Shown piece after piece: positions 19,608 through 27,574 of a stretch of DNA of 64,000 nt. The stretch is from Exiguobacterium algae. GTDB taxonomy: Bacteria > Bacillota > Bacilli > Exiguobacteriales > Exiguobacteriaceae. Under the pieces are notes generated by a model. That model was not told where the DNA came from, did no database searches, and saw only the letters and a program-made list of their open reading frames with translations. The stretch lies in assembly GCF_018617875.1 (NCBI RefSeq), contig NZ_JACSKZ010000001.1, positions 744,001 through 808,000 of the forward strand. The letters are read 5' to 3'. Made by a program: the position numbers and the translations under genes. How positions within the stretch are numbered: the first letter of the stretch is position 1; every line of letters starts with the position of its first letter.

Positions 19608-20423
19608 TCATCCGAGCGCCACATCCAAAATCATCATGATGGTGAACCCGAGCATCAGGCAAAGGGAAGCCAAGTCTTTATGACCGTTCTCTTGTGAGCC
19701 CGGGATGACTTCCTCCGCGACCACGAATACCATCGCCCCCGCCGCAAAGCTAAGAGCAAACGGCAACAACGGCTCCATCACGAGGACCGCCAAGACACCG
19801 CCGACCGCAGCTATCGGCTCAACCATCCCCGATAGCTGACCGTAGAAAAAGCTTTTACGGCGAGATAATCCATCCCGACGAAGCGGAAGCGAGACCGCCG
19901 CTCCTTCTGGAAAGTTTTGAATCCCAATCCCGATGGAAAGGGCAATCGCCCCTGTAATCGAAGCGGACGGAAATCCGGAGGCGACTGCTCCGAAAGCCAC
20001 CCCGATCGCCAATCCTTCCGGTATGTTGTGTAACGTGATCGCCAAGACGAGCAACGTACTTCGCTTCCGTCGTTGCGGATGAATTCCTTCCGCCTCCATC
20101 ATGGAGGCATTTGGATGCAAATGAGGGAGCAACTTATCGACACCTGACAAAAACGCGCCCCCTAATAGAAAGCCGACGGTCGCCGGTAACCAGGCCGGCA
20201 ACGGATCCTGTTCGGCCATCTCGATGGCCGGAGCCAATAGCGACCAATAACTCGCGGCAATCATGACACCACCTGCAAACCCGAGCATGCCGTCCATCAG
20301 CCGTTGATTCATCGTCTTCGTCATGAATACGACAGCTGCCCCAAGCGCAGTCAATCCCCATGTAAACAGTGTCCCGAGTAGCGCCTGAACGACAGGGTTC
20401 TGTTCAGCGATCCACTCCACCAT
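19608..20423 (-). CDS. ZIP family metal transporter
   Basis: A 271-residue membrane protein of the ZIP (GufA/ZupT) family, importing zinc or another divalent metal. The helix-IV motif [12 protein letters not shown] (about residues 137-148), helix-V motif [13 protein letters not shown] and EEVIPGSQ near the C-terminus carry the metal ligands. A histidine-containing loop ([16 protein letters not shown]) lies between helices III and IV. The start is the ATG at 20423, four bases after AGGAGAGGAG. The start of the frame at 20450 lies upstream of that site. Confidence 0.92.
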   Translation of the reverse strand: MVEWIAEQNPVVQALLGTLFTWGLTALGAAVVFMTKTMNQRLMDGMLGFAGGVMIAASYWSLLAPAIEMAEQDPLPAWLPATVGFLLGGAFLSGVDKLLPHLHPNASMMEAEGIHPQRRKRSTLLVLAITLHNIPEGLAIGVAFGAVASGFPSASITGAIALSIGIGIQNFPEGAAVSLPLRRDGLSRRKSFFYGQLSGMVEPIAAVGGVLAVLVMEPLLPFALSFAAGAMVFVVAEEVIPGSQENGHKDLASLCLMLGFTIMMILDVALG

Positions 20424-20505
20424 CGCGCTCCTCTCCTTCCACCGAATCATCCATCGCTATTCCTTTCCCGTTCTTTAACGAGACATAATCCCTATTCCGT
20501 TAAAT

Positions 20506-20532
20506 CAAAAAAGGAGAGCGAATCCGCTCTCC
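20506..20532 (-). terminator. Terminator of the residual rib operon
   Basis: On the minus strand GGAGAGCG and CGCTCTCC pair and are followed by TTTTTT. It lies 20 bases after the ribE-ribH scar, presumably the original end of the riboflavin operon. Confidence 0.88.
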
Positions 20533-20551
20533 CGTAATGCATCGGAATGAT

Positions 20552-20653
20552 TTATACCGTTCGCAATAAATTTGCCATTTCAATTGCTGACGTCGCCGGC
20601 TCACCTAACCTTTTTTTCACCATTCCGACTTTTTCGAGCATCCTCGTGAACAT
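20552..20653 (-). pseudogene. ribE-ribH deletion scar (33-codon fused remnant)
   Basis: This minus-strand frame starts at an ATG overlapping the ribD stop (TGATG) and encodes 33 residues. The first twelve, MFTRMLEKVGMV, match the riboflavin synthase (RibE) N-terminus, which is typically MFTGIVEEVGTV. The last, SAIEMANLLRTV, match the C-terminus of lumazine synthase (RibH), which in B. subtilis ends SAIEMANLNRSFE. Only about nine residues (KKRLGEPAT) lie between. The usual order in Bacillales is ribD-ribE-ribBA-ribH, so one in-frame deletion from early ribE to late ribH would give exactly this. Enzyme activity is impossible. Confidence 0.82.
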
Positions 20654-21717
20654 CAAACGCGCCCCTTTCGTAAAACGAGTTTGATGTCAGGTCCAACGAT
20701 TTCGGTTGATTGCACATCAAACCGCTCAATCGCCTGAATCGGTCCATCATGATGCGAGCGATAAACGCTCTGCTTTCCACCAAATACCCGTGGTGATTGA
20801 TAGACCCACCACTCGTCCACATACCCACCATCGAGTAAAGAGGTGACGAGCGTCGGACCCGCTTCGACGAGCAATCGGCCGACCCCGTTCGCATAAAGCT
20901 GTTCAAGTACTTGCCCCAGCGAGGAGTACTCATGAATGTGAACCCCGGTGGAGGCCATATGCGCCAGACGTTCTTGATCGTCTGACGTCGTGAACACATG
21001 TACCGGAATGGCGTCTGCCGTTCGAACAAGTTTGCTCGATAAAGGCAAGCGCAGGTCACGGTCAAGGACAATCCGCTGCGGTTGAGGTGCTGGTCGTTCG
21101 AGGCGTGCCGTGAGATCCGGGTCATCTGCGAGCACAGTCCCAATCCCGGTTAAAATCGCATCGACGGACGAGCGGAGTTCATGTACGTCACGACGGGCTT
21201 CAGGGCTTGTCACCCATTTGCTTTCACCCGAGTCCAACGCCACTTTTCCGTCGAGACTGGTCGCAGTTTTTAAGATGACGTAAGGACGCTTCGTCTCGAT
21301 CGATCGTAAAAATGCCGGATTCAACGCACGCGCCTCTTCTTCCAGCAAACCGACGTGAACATCGACGCCCGATCCCTTCAACTTTCTGATTCCTTTTCCT
21401 GCAACCAGCGGATTCGGGTCTTCCATCGCTACGACAACACGCTTAATCCCGGCTTCGATAATCAGATCGACGCAAGGCGGTGTTTTTCCGTAATGCGAGC
21501 AAGGTTCAAGCGTCACATAGAGTGTCGCTCCGTATGCGGACGCACCGGCCATACGAATGGCGTGTACTTCAGCGTGCGCCTCGCCCGCCTTCAGATGGGC
21601 ACCGAGACCGACCACTCGACCGTCTTTTACGAGCACTGCCCCAACAAGAGGATTGATACCGGTCTGACCGTCCCCGGTCCTAGCCAACTGAATGGCTTGT
21701 TGCATGTACTGTTCCAT
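20653..21717 (-). CDS. ribD: Bifunctional riboflavin deaminase/reductase
   Basis: A 354-residue RibD that deaminates and then reduces the pyrimidine intermediate of riboflavin synthesis. The deaminase zinc motifs HAEVHAIRMAG and EPCSHYGKTPPCVD and the reductase motifs SLDGKVALDSGESKWVTSP and DAILTGIGTVLADDP are intact. The start is the ATG at 21717 with AAGGAGGGAG upstream. It sits behind an FMN riboswitch and is followed only by the fused ribE-ribH remnant, so its product has no visible downstream pathway in this operon. Confidence 0.95.
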   Translation of the reverse strand: MEQYMQQAIQLARTGDGQTGINPLVGAVLVKDGRVVGLGAHLKAGEAHAEVHAIRMAGASAYGATLYVTLEPCSHYGKTPPCVDLIIEAGIKRVVVAMEDPNPLVAGKGIRKLKGSGVDVHVGLLEEEARALNPAFLRSIETKRPYVILKTATSLDGKVALDSGESKWVTSPEARRDVHELRSSVDAILTGIGTVLADDPDLTARLERPAPQPQRIVLDRDLRLPLSSKLVRTADAIPVHVFTTSDDQERLAHMASTGVHIHEYSSLGQVLEQLYANGVGRLLVEAGPTLVTSLLDGGYVDEWWVYQSPRVFGGKQSVYRSHHDGPIQAIERFDVQSTEIVGPDIKLVLRKGRV

Positions 21718-21744
21718 CGTTCTCCCTCCTTTTTTGCACAAACA

Positions 21745-21777
21745 AAAGACCCTAAGAAATCGTTTCCTTAGGGTCTT
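21745..21777 (-). terminator. FMN-riboswitch expression-platform terminator
   Basis: On the minus strand AAGACCCTAAGGAAA and TTTCTTAGGGTCTT pair and are followed by TTGTTT, shortly before the ribD ribosome-binding site. This is the attenuator expected to form when FMN is bound. Confidence 0.85.
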
Positions 21778-21875
21778 GGTGGGAGGGTTTCGTCGTTTTC
21801 GGTCACCCCAAATAAACGTTTTTCATACAGAAAAGCGTACGACGAAGCACAGGTCACGCGGACCTGTTTTTATGT

Positions 21876-22012
21876 TTCCTTCTCCCATCCAGACTATACT
21901 GTCGGCTCTAGAATCTCACTAGATCCACCGTTCGCACACGTGCGCCCGGGTCACGGACTGAGGGCAATGGCCCATCACCGTCGGTTGGGAATTGCACCCG
22001 ACCCCGAAGGAA
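21876..22012 (-). promoter_or_regulatory. FMN riboswitch (RFN element)
   Basis: On the minus strand the aptamer runs from TTCCTTCGGGGTCGGGTG through the conserved AATTCCCAACCGACGGT, CAGTCCGTGACCC and GGTGGATC to GTCTGGATGGGAGAAGGAA. The closing stem TTCCTTC/GAAGGAA is intact. It regulates ribD by FMN-dependent termination. Confidence 0.97.
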
Positions 22013-22031
22013 TATTTGTTTGTACGCCCTC

Positions 22032-22060
22032 ACTTTATCTCAATTCCTCTGTTTTGACAA
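22032..22060 (-). promoter_or_regulatory. Likely sigma-A promoter of the rib operon
   Basis: On the minus strand TTGTCA (22060-22055) and TAAAGT (22037-22032) are 17 bases apart, about 20 bases before the aptamer. Confidence 0.6.
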
Positions 22061-22061
22061 A

Positions 22062-22090
22062 ACAAAAAGCGCCACTCCAAAGAGTGACGC
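22062..22090 (-). terminator. Intrinsic terminator of uppP
   Basis: On the minus strand GCGTCACTC and GAGTGGCGC pair and are followed by TTTTTG. It insulates the rib promoter from uppP. Confidence 0.85.
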
Positions 22091-22095
22091 CCGCG

Positions 22096-22908
22096 TTATG
22101 CGAGAAATAACACGACGAGCAGCCCGACAATCCAGCAATAGAAAGAGAAGTATTTCAACTCGCCTTTTGCCATGATGTGTTGGAACCATTTCAAGGAGAT
22201 CGCCGTCAATAAATATGAGGCGATGAACGCCAAGATGAGCGGACCGAACAAGTCTCTCGTCTCCGGATTCGTGAAGAGTTCCGGTCCATCCAAAAGCATC
22301 GTCCCGACACTGATTGGAATGAAGAGGAAGAAGGAGAAACGAAGCGCTGACTCCTGTTTGATTCCGAGGAGCATCGCCATCACGATCGTTGCCCCTGAAC
22401 GACTGATTCCCGGGATGAGCGCGACCGCCTGGGCTAAACCGATCAGCACCGCGTCACGCAGCGTGATACTCCCATCTCCTTTGTTCCCCCGCATGTTTCG
22501 AATGAACCACAAGGCGAGCCCCGTGATGATGAGCGTATATCCGACGGTCGCAACCCCGCCTAACGCTTCTTCGATCCAATCTCCAAATACGACACCGAGT
22601 ACACCGGCTGGTACAGTCGCCACGAGCAACAACCCGATGAATTTCACATCGACCATCGTCTCGTCTGTGCGGTCTTTCTTAAATAAGAACGTCCATAGGC
22701 TGACGATGAGACGGACGACATCTTTTCGATAGACGGTCAACACCGCGAGAAGTGATGCGAAGTTGACGAACACTTCAAATGATAAACCAGGTAAATCGAT
22801 GTTAAATAATTCTTGGAAAATAACAAGATGTCCGCTTGACGAAATCGGAATCGGTTCAGTAAATCCTTGAATCAATCCGAGTAACGTATAAAATAACCAA
22901 ATGGTCAT
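22096..22908 (-). CDS. uppP: Undecaprenyl-diphosphatase
   Basis: A 270-residue membrane phosphatase of the BacA/UppP family that dephosphorylates undecaprenyl diphosphate, recycling the lipid carrier for peptidoglycan and wall polymers and giving bacitracin tolerance. The signature GFTEPIPISSSGHLVIF (residues about 14-30; Pro replaces the common Leu) and GISRSGATIVMAMLLG are present, with about eight membrane spans. I start at the ATG at 22908 with AGAGGA upstream. A GTG at 22935 is possible but poorly placed. Confidence 0.93.
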   Translation of the reverse strand: MTIWLFYTLLGLIQGFTEPIPISSSGHLVIFQELFNIDLPGLSFEVFVNFASLLAVLTVYRKDVVRLIVSLWTFLFKKDRTDETMVDVKFIGLLLVATVPAGVLGVVFGDWIEEALGGVATVGYTLIITGLALWFIRNMRGNKGDGSITLRDAVLIGLAQAVALIPGISRSGATIVMAMLLGIKQESALRFSFFLFIPISVGTMLLDGPELFTNPETRDLFGPLILAFIASYLLTAISLKWFQHIMAKGELKYFSFYCWIVGLLVVLFLA

Positions 22909-22935
22909 GATCAATTGTCCTCTTTTCTTTTTCAC

Positions 22936-23360
22936 TCAATGCGATTATTTTAGCAGAACGACGGTTTCATTGACCAGTCGTTAAAAATTTTTTGTATAAT
23001 TTCAATTCTTTGATTGATTAGTCTGAAAATTAAATTTATTATAGAGAGGTACTCATCTGGAGCGAAGGCGATGACCCCATTTCTCCAGTTGGGTACTTTT
23101 TTGAAAAAATATTACAATTATGTGTGTATAAAACTTTTTGTTTACATTTCAGTCCAAATTCGATTTAATTTGTAATAGAGTTGTTACCATCTTTTAAAAT
23201 ACATTTTTGTGACTTTTGACCTACCACTTTGTTGGAAGATGTCCAAAAAACTTCAAAAATACGTTAATAAATCTAAAAAACAATCCGATAGTATGATTGT
23301 AGAAGCATTTTAGTCACCATTGTCGGTTCGAAATTGAGTCCACGGAAGGAGGAACCATCA
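22936..23360. other. AT-rich intergenic region with one RNA candidate
   Basis: Apart from the promoter-hairpin unit at 23014-23102 described separately, I see no convincing gene here. The stretch 23103-23330 is strongly AT-rich and without a clear promoter pair. It separates uppP from the HNR-repeat gene. Confidence 0.5.
23014..23102 (+). ncRNA. Candidate small RNA or attenuated leader
   Basis: A sigma-A promoter, TTGATT (23014-23019) and TATTAT (23037-23042) with a 17-base spacer, is followed within ten bases by a long hairpin. The arm GGTACTCATCTGGAG pairs with CTCCAGTTGGGTAC across a 20-base loop that contains GGCGATGACCCC, and ends in six T residues. The predicted transcript is only about 55 bases and holds no open reading frame. 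It could be a free small RNA or an attenuator for the HNR-repeat gene 250 bases downstream. I do not recognise it as a known RNA family. Confidence 0.5.
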
Positions 23361-24002
23361 TTGAGTCAATCGCTATCCACTAAGTCGCATCACTTGTCTA
23401 CCGAACAACAACGGATGATCCACTGCATCCGCCTTCTCGGGGATTTGTTGAAAGAGCGACCACGCCGATCTGTCTATCGCCGTTTCGCGATGGAACAAAA
23501 TTGGCCATCTCCGGAGTCCATCATTCGTCAGTTCGGGTCATGGGCTGAAGCCCTCGCCATCGCAGGTTATGAATGGCATGGAGAATCTACTGTCGAAGTG
23601 CCGGACAAAATGCCAAAATACACACGTGAGGATATTATCGAGACGCTCGCGCTTTATTCGCGCGATATGGGATCGATTATCACGTTGAAGAAGTACCAGG
23701 AATGGCGGAAGCTTCATCCGAAGGCACCGAGCCATTATCACATCGTCAAGACGTTCGGTTCGTGGCATGATGCCTGTGCCGAAGCTGGTCTTGAAGCCAG
23801 TGTGACGTATTCGAAGTCTGAACTTTCAACTGCGCTACGCGAGGCCATTCACGAAATGGGCTTCTCTCTTTCATTCGAAGCGTACCGGGAATGGGCAAAA
23901 CGCAACAATAAACCCTCTACAAAAGCCATCTTACATCGTTACGGCTCTTGGTCAGCCGCCGTTCACGCGGTTGAATCTGAAATTTTTGATTTGAACTCAT
24001 AA
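23361..24002 (+). CDS. HNR-repeat protein (homing-endonuclease-associated repeats)
   Basis: A 213-residue protein built from three repeats of about 55 residues (roughly 14-70, 87-143 and 151-203). Each ends in a helix preceded by FGSW or YGSW: IIRQFGSWAEALAIAG, IVKTFGSWHDACAEAG and ILHRYGSWSAAVHAV. This pattern matches the homing-endonuclease-associated repeat, thought to bind DNA. No nuclease domain is present, so a DNA-binding or regulatory role is possible. The start is TTG with AAGGAGG nine bases upstream; an in-frame TTG at 23334 lies before that site. Confidence 0.78.
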   Translation: MSQSLSTKSHHLSTEQQRMIHCIRLLGDLLKERPRRSVYRRFAMEQNWPSPESIIRQFGSWAEALAIAGYEWHGESTVEVPDKMPKYTREDIIETLALYSRDMGSIITLKKYQEWRKLHPKAPSHYHIVKTFGSWHDACAEAGLEASVTYSKSELSTALREAIHEMGFSLSFEAYREWAKRNNKPSTKAILHRYGSWSAAVHAVESEIFDLNS

Positions 24003-24013
24003 CTTTTTATAGT

Positions 24014-24046
24014 AAAAGGAGAATCCGACTCGGATTCTCCTTTTTT
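24014..24046. terminator. Bidirectional terminator
   Basis: AAAAGGAGAATCCGA and TCGGATTCTCCTTTTTT form a symmetric stem serving the HNR gene and the convergent diguanylate cyclase, whose stop lies at its edge. Confidence 0.9.
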
Positions 24047-25727
24047 ATCTTGTCGTTTCGGACGACAAGTCCCGGTAATGAGCCACCCGGTCACGCCCCT
24101 TGAACTTGGCTCCGACGTACATCGCTCGGTCTGCGTTTCGCAGAATCGTGTCGAGTTCTTCGAATTCATGAATGGTCTCGATTCCGATACTTGCCGTCAC
24201 GTGGACCGGCTTTGTCTCCGTCCCGAAATCATGTTTCTTCAAGCCGGATCGAATTTTTTCCCCGACCAGAATCGCTGCGGCCTCATCCATTCTTGGAAAG
24301 ACGAACACGAACTCCTCGCCGCCGTAACGGGTCACTAAGTCACTCGCGCGGACATTTCGTTGAAACAGGTTGCTCGCCTCAATCAACACCTCATCCCCAA
24401 ACGCATGACCGTATGTATCATTGATTGTTTTAAAATGGTCGAGGTCGATCAAAAAGAGTGACAGTGGATAAGAGGACGGATCGCCCAATCGCTCCTTCGT
24501 CCAACGACGCAGCGCCCGTTGATTATGCAGGCTCGTAAGCGGGTCCGTCAAACTTTCATGTTGGAGCCGCTTCCGTTCATCGATCCGCTCGATCGACCAA
24601 GAGAATGTCTTGAGCAGTCGATGGATCTCAATCGCGATTGGCGTTTCATAAGCACCGTTCGCTGTTGTCGAGATCATACAGCTGACGCTCGTTTCGGCAC
24701 TCCAAACCGGTTGGATGACCAGTGCGGAATGATGCAACTCTGACTGGTGGAGCTGAAGCTCCGGATGCCATTCATGCAACGAGTCATAGACGAAGCATGG
24801 TTCACTCTCGTCGTGATATCGTTCAATTGTGTACGCATCCTGGACCGGTCCAATGACTCGCCCTGCCAAATCATAAAATACCCGTTCCCCGCCCCGGTTC
24901 ACCTGGAGCCAGCCACGTTCAACTTCGACGATTTCCCGCAATCCGTTCCAAAATTTTTCAATCAGCAACTGTTCGCTGTCGACACGATACAGCTGCTCTT
25001 TCAACCGCTCGATTTGATCGACTTTCGAGTTGGTCTCTTCGGTCTCTGTCGCTTTGGACAACGTCATCTTAAGAAGTGACAACACGAAGAATGTGATGGT
25101 CACTCCCACATATCCGAACAAATGGTACGATTCGATGGCAAGCATCGTGAACAACAGCTCGACGGAGACGACGAGCCAATCAAAGCGAAGAAGCCGCCAC
25201 ATAATCGGAAGTGGGATCCGCTCACCTACCATGAAGTAAGACAAGGAGAAGCTGAGACCGAGGACGACGAACAGAACACCCAGGAACGCCAGCAACGCGC
25301 CTCCTTGCTGCATCAAATGAACCGGTACCCCAATATCGCCCCCCATTCGAAGATAGGCAAGCCCTGGGAGAAGAACGAGCAACGACTCAATGACCGTATT
25401 GAGCGGATAAAAATGCAGAAAACGCCGGCGACCGACTCTTCGATTGAACGCGCGTGCCTGAAACGTCAATAGGAGCAACTGTCCCATCAGGAGTGCCGGT
25501 GCGAGACCGTATAAGAAAAACGTCATGAACACGAACATCTCATGAAACGTAAAATGGAGATGCCGCCGCTTGAGCGGATTCATGACGAACAGCGCGCCAA
25601 GTGTATAGATGAACCAAAACAGCGGCCATTCAAATGAATCGAGGTGCGTCCCCGTCATATACGTGACGCCGATGAAGACGAGCGACCACGATAGCCAGCT
25701 ACGAATCAAATATTTTCGAAATCGCAT
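24045..25727 (-). CDS. Membrane-bound diguanylate cyclase
   Basis: A 560-residue protein. The first 215 residues contain about six membrane spans resembling a 5TMR/MASE-type sensor. A coiled coil and a GAF-like region (about residues 240-390) follow, then a C-terminal GGDEF domain. The active-site motif is RYGGEEFVFVFP and the inhibitory I-site RASD lies five residues before it, so both catalysis and product inhibition look intact. It would make cyclic di-GMP in response to an unknown membrane signal. The start is the ATG at 25727 with AAGGAGGG upstream; a longer frame starts at 25790. Confidence 0.9.
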   Translation of the reverse strand: MRFRKYLIRSWLSWSLVFIGVTYMTGTHLDSFEWPLFWFIYTLGALFVMNPLKRRHLHFTFHEMFVFMTFFLYGLAPALLMGQLLLLTFQARAFNRRVGRRRFLHFYPLNTVIESLLVLLPGLAYLRMGGDIGVPVHLMQQGGALLAFLGVLFVVLGLSFSLSYFMVGERIPLPIMWRLLRFDWLVVSVELLFTMLAIESYHLFGYVGVTITFFVLSLLKMTLSKATETEETNSKVDQIERLKEQLYRVDSEQLLIEKFWNGLREIVEVERGWLQVNRGGERVFYDLAGRVIGPVQDAYTIERYHDESEPCFVYDSLHEWHPELQLHQSELHHSALVIQPVWSAETSVSCMISTTANGAYETPIAIEIHRLLKTFSWSIERIDERKRLQHESLTDPLTSLHNQRALRRWTKERLGDPSSYPLSLFLIDLDHFKTINDTYGHAFGDEVLIEASNLFQRNVRASDLVTRYGGEEFVFVFPRMDEAAAILVGEKIRSGLKKHDFGTETKPVHVTASIGIETIHEFEELDTILRNADRAMYVGAKFKGRDRVAHYRDLSSETTR

Positions 25728-25870
25728 CGTCTTCCCTCCTTTTCGCCCATTTTTTCTAGTATGAACGTTTACTCCACAACATTCCAGCAAATGTTTGAAA
25801 GTTTAGACAATGAAAAATTCAAATAATTACCAAAAGAAAAAGCGACGTCATTTGACCTCGCCCTGTCCAT

Positions 25871-26701
25871 TCATCTTGCCTTTAAATACGAAATCCCAAT
25901 CGACCCTGATCCCGTATGTGCACCTAATAGGGGGGCGAGTGTGTCGACTCGAATCGGGATGGTCTCTCCGAGCTTCCGTTTCCATTCCTCAGCGAGTTCC
26001 GGGACGTTTCCATGGAAAATGGAGAGTTCCTTACATTCCCCTTTTTCGATGGCAGTACGAATGACCTCGAACAAGTGAGCCTGTGCTTTTTTATACGTGC
26101 GAACCGTCTGATACGGGACAATCAATCCCTCTTCGAATCGAAGTACGGGCTTGATTTGGAGCATGTTTCCAATGAGCGCTTTCGATTTAGAGATGCGCCC
26201 CCCTTTTTGCATCTGGGTCAAGTTTTGAATCGTCAACTCGATTCGGACATCCTCGACCCGTTCGTTCATGTAGGACTTGACCGCCTCCAGCTCGTCCCCG
26301 CGCTCCACACGTTCAATCAACTCTTCGAGCATGAGTCCCATCGTGTAAATCCCGGCCTTCGAATCGAAGGCGACCAGGTCAAACTCGGCGATATCCGCCC
26401 CTTGTACCGATGCCGAATAGGTCCCGCTCAAATTCGATGACAAGTGAATCGCGATACCCATGTCGTATGTCTGCTTCAATTCTTCATATAACGTAACGAA
26501 GTCTCCAATGGCTGGTTGACTCGTCGAGACGCGCTCTCCCGCATCGATCCATTCGTATACGGTCTCCGCATCGACTTCGATTCCGTCTTTATAAGGCTGA
26601 TCCCCTTTGACCACATAGAGCGGAACAATATAAAGGTCCGGATGATTCTGAATAGCGTCGGGAAGAACAACCGTACTATCCGTAATATAAGCAATCTTCA
26701 T
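25871..26701 (-). CDS. DegV family fatty-acid-binding protein
   Basis: A 276-residue DegV (FakB-like) protein that binds a fatty acid and can present it to the kinase FakA. The N-terminal YITDSTVVLPD, the STSQPAIGDF segment (about residues 59-68) and the LSSNLSGTYSASVQGADIAE region (about 87-106) form the lipid pocket. The RGG-like QKGGRISKSKALIGNMLQIK motif is typical. A second DegV is encoded at 32111. The ATG is preceded by GAGGAG. Confidence 0.93.
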   Translation of the reverse strand: MKIAYITDSTVVLPDAIQNHPDLYIVPLYVVKGDQPYKDGIEVDAETVYEWIDAGERVSTSQPAIGDFVTLYEELKQTYDMGIAIHLSSNLSGTYSASVQGADIAEFDLVAFDSKAGIYTMGLMLEELIERVERGDELEAVKSYMNERVEDVRIELTIQNLTQMQKGGRISKSKALIGNMLQIKPVLRFEEGLIVPYQTVRTYKKAQAHLFEVIRTAIEKGECKELSIFHGNVPELAEEWKRKLGETIPIRVDTLAPLLGAHTGSGSIGISYLKAR

Positions 26702-26862
26702 AAAATAATTCTCCTCAAAAAAAGTTTATTAGTACCTGGTATTATTATTTTATCACAGTTGTAACCGTTTCACTAATTTTTCAAAACAACTCGAAGCCCT
26801 TTGCCCATTCATAGATTGAAAGGGGTACACTATAAGTAACGAGCAAAGGAGGCGTTTAGTGC

Positions 26863-27561
26863 ATGATTCAAATCGAGCACGTCAATAAAGTGTACAAAAC
26901 AGGCGACGTCGAAACGGCTGCCTTGAAAGACATTAACTTGACGATCCAGGACGGGGCGTTCGTCGTCATTCTTGGACCGAGCGGTAGCGGAAAAAGTACG
27001 TTATTGAATGTGATCAGCGGACTCGACACCGTGACGTCAGGTAAAATCACGTTTGATGACACCGTGCTGACCGATCTCTCACCGGAACAGATGACGACAT
27101 TCCGGCGCGAACACCTTGGCTTCATCTTCCAACAATACAATTTGCTCCAAAACTTGACGGTTCACGAGAATGTCCAGATCGGCGCCGATCTGACGAAGGA
27201 CCCACTCCCCATCGACGAATTACTTGAACAAGTCGGACTTTCCACATCGCACGATAAATATCCTTATCAACTATCCGGTGGTGAACAGCAACGAGTGTCC
27301 GTCGCTCGAAGTCTTGCCAAAAATCCGGCCATCGTCTTCTGTGACGAGCCGACCGGATCACTCGATGAGGACAATTCGAAAAAAGTACTCGAACTGCTCG
27401 AGCGATTGAACGAGGCGTACCACAAGACGGTCGTTGTGATTACCCATAACACCGGCATTAGCGAAATGGCAGACGACGTCATTAAAATGAATTCCGGACG
27501 CATCGTCGAGTTGACGCATAACGAGACCCGCATCGCGGCACGCGATATTCCTTGGGGATAA
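26863..27561 (+). CDS. ABC transporter ATP-binding protein (MacB/LolD type)
   Basis: A 232-residue ATPase. Walker A GPSGSGKST (about residues 39-47), the signature LSGGEQQRVSVARSLA, Walker B IVFCDEPTGSLD and the H-loop THN are intact. The family partners FtsX-type permeases, matching the next gene 14 bases downstream. Such pairs export lipids, peptides or antimicrobials, or sense antibiotics. No two-component partner is adjacent, so a Bce-type role is not supported. Confidence 0.93.
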   Translation: MIQIEHVNKVYKTGDVETAALKDINLTIQDGAFVVILGPSGSGKSTLLNVISGLDTVTSGKITFDDTVLTDLSPEQMTTFRREHLGFIFQQYNLLQNLTVHENVQIGADLTKDPLPIDELLEQVGLSTSHDKYPYQLSGGEQQRVSVARSLAKNPAIVFCDEPTGSLDEDNSKKVLELLERLNEAYHKTVVVITHNTGISEMADDVIKMNSGRIVELTHNETRIAARDIPWG

Positions 27562-27574
27562 AGGAGGTGACGGC

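Noticed and set aside
20601..21143. A 180-codon minus-strand frame overlapping ribD
   Set aside because: It is out of frame with ribD and not homologous to any rib protein; the true remnant is the 33-codon frame at 20552-20653.
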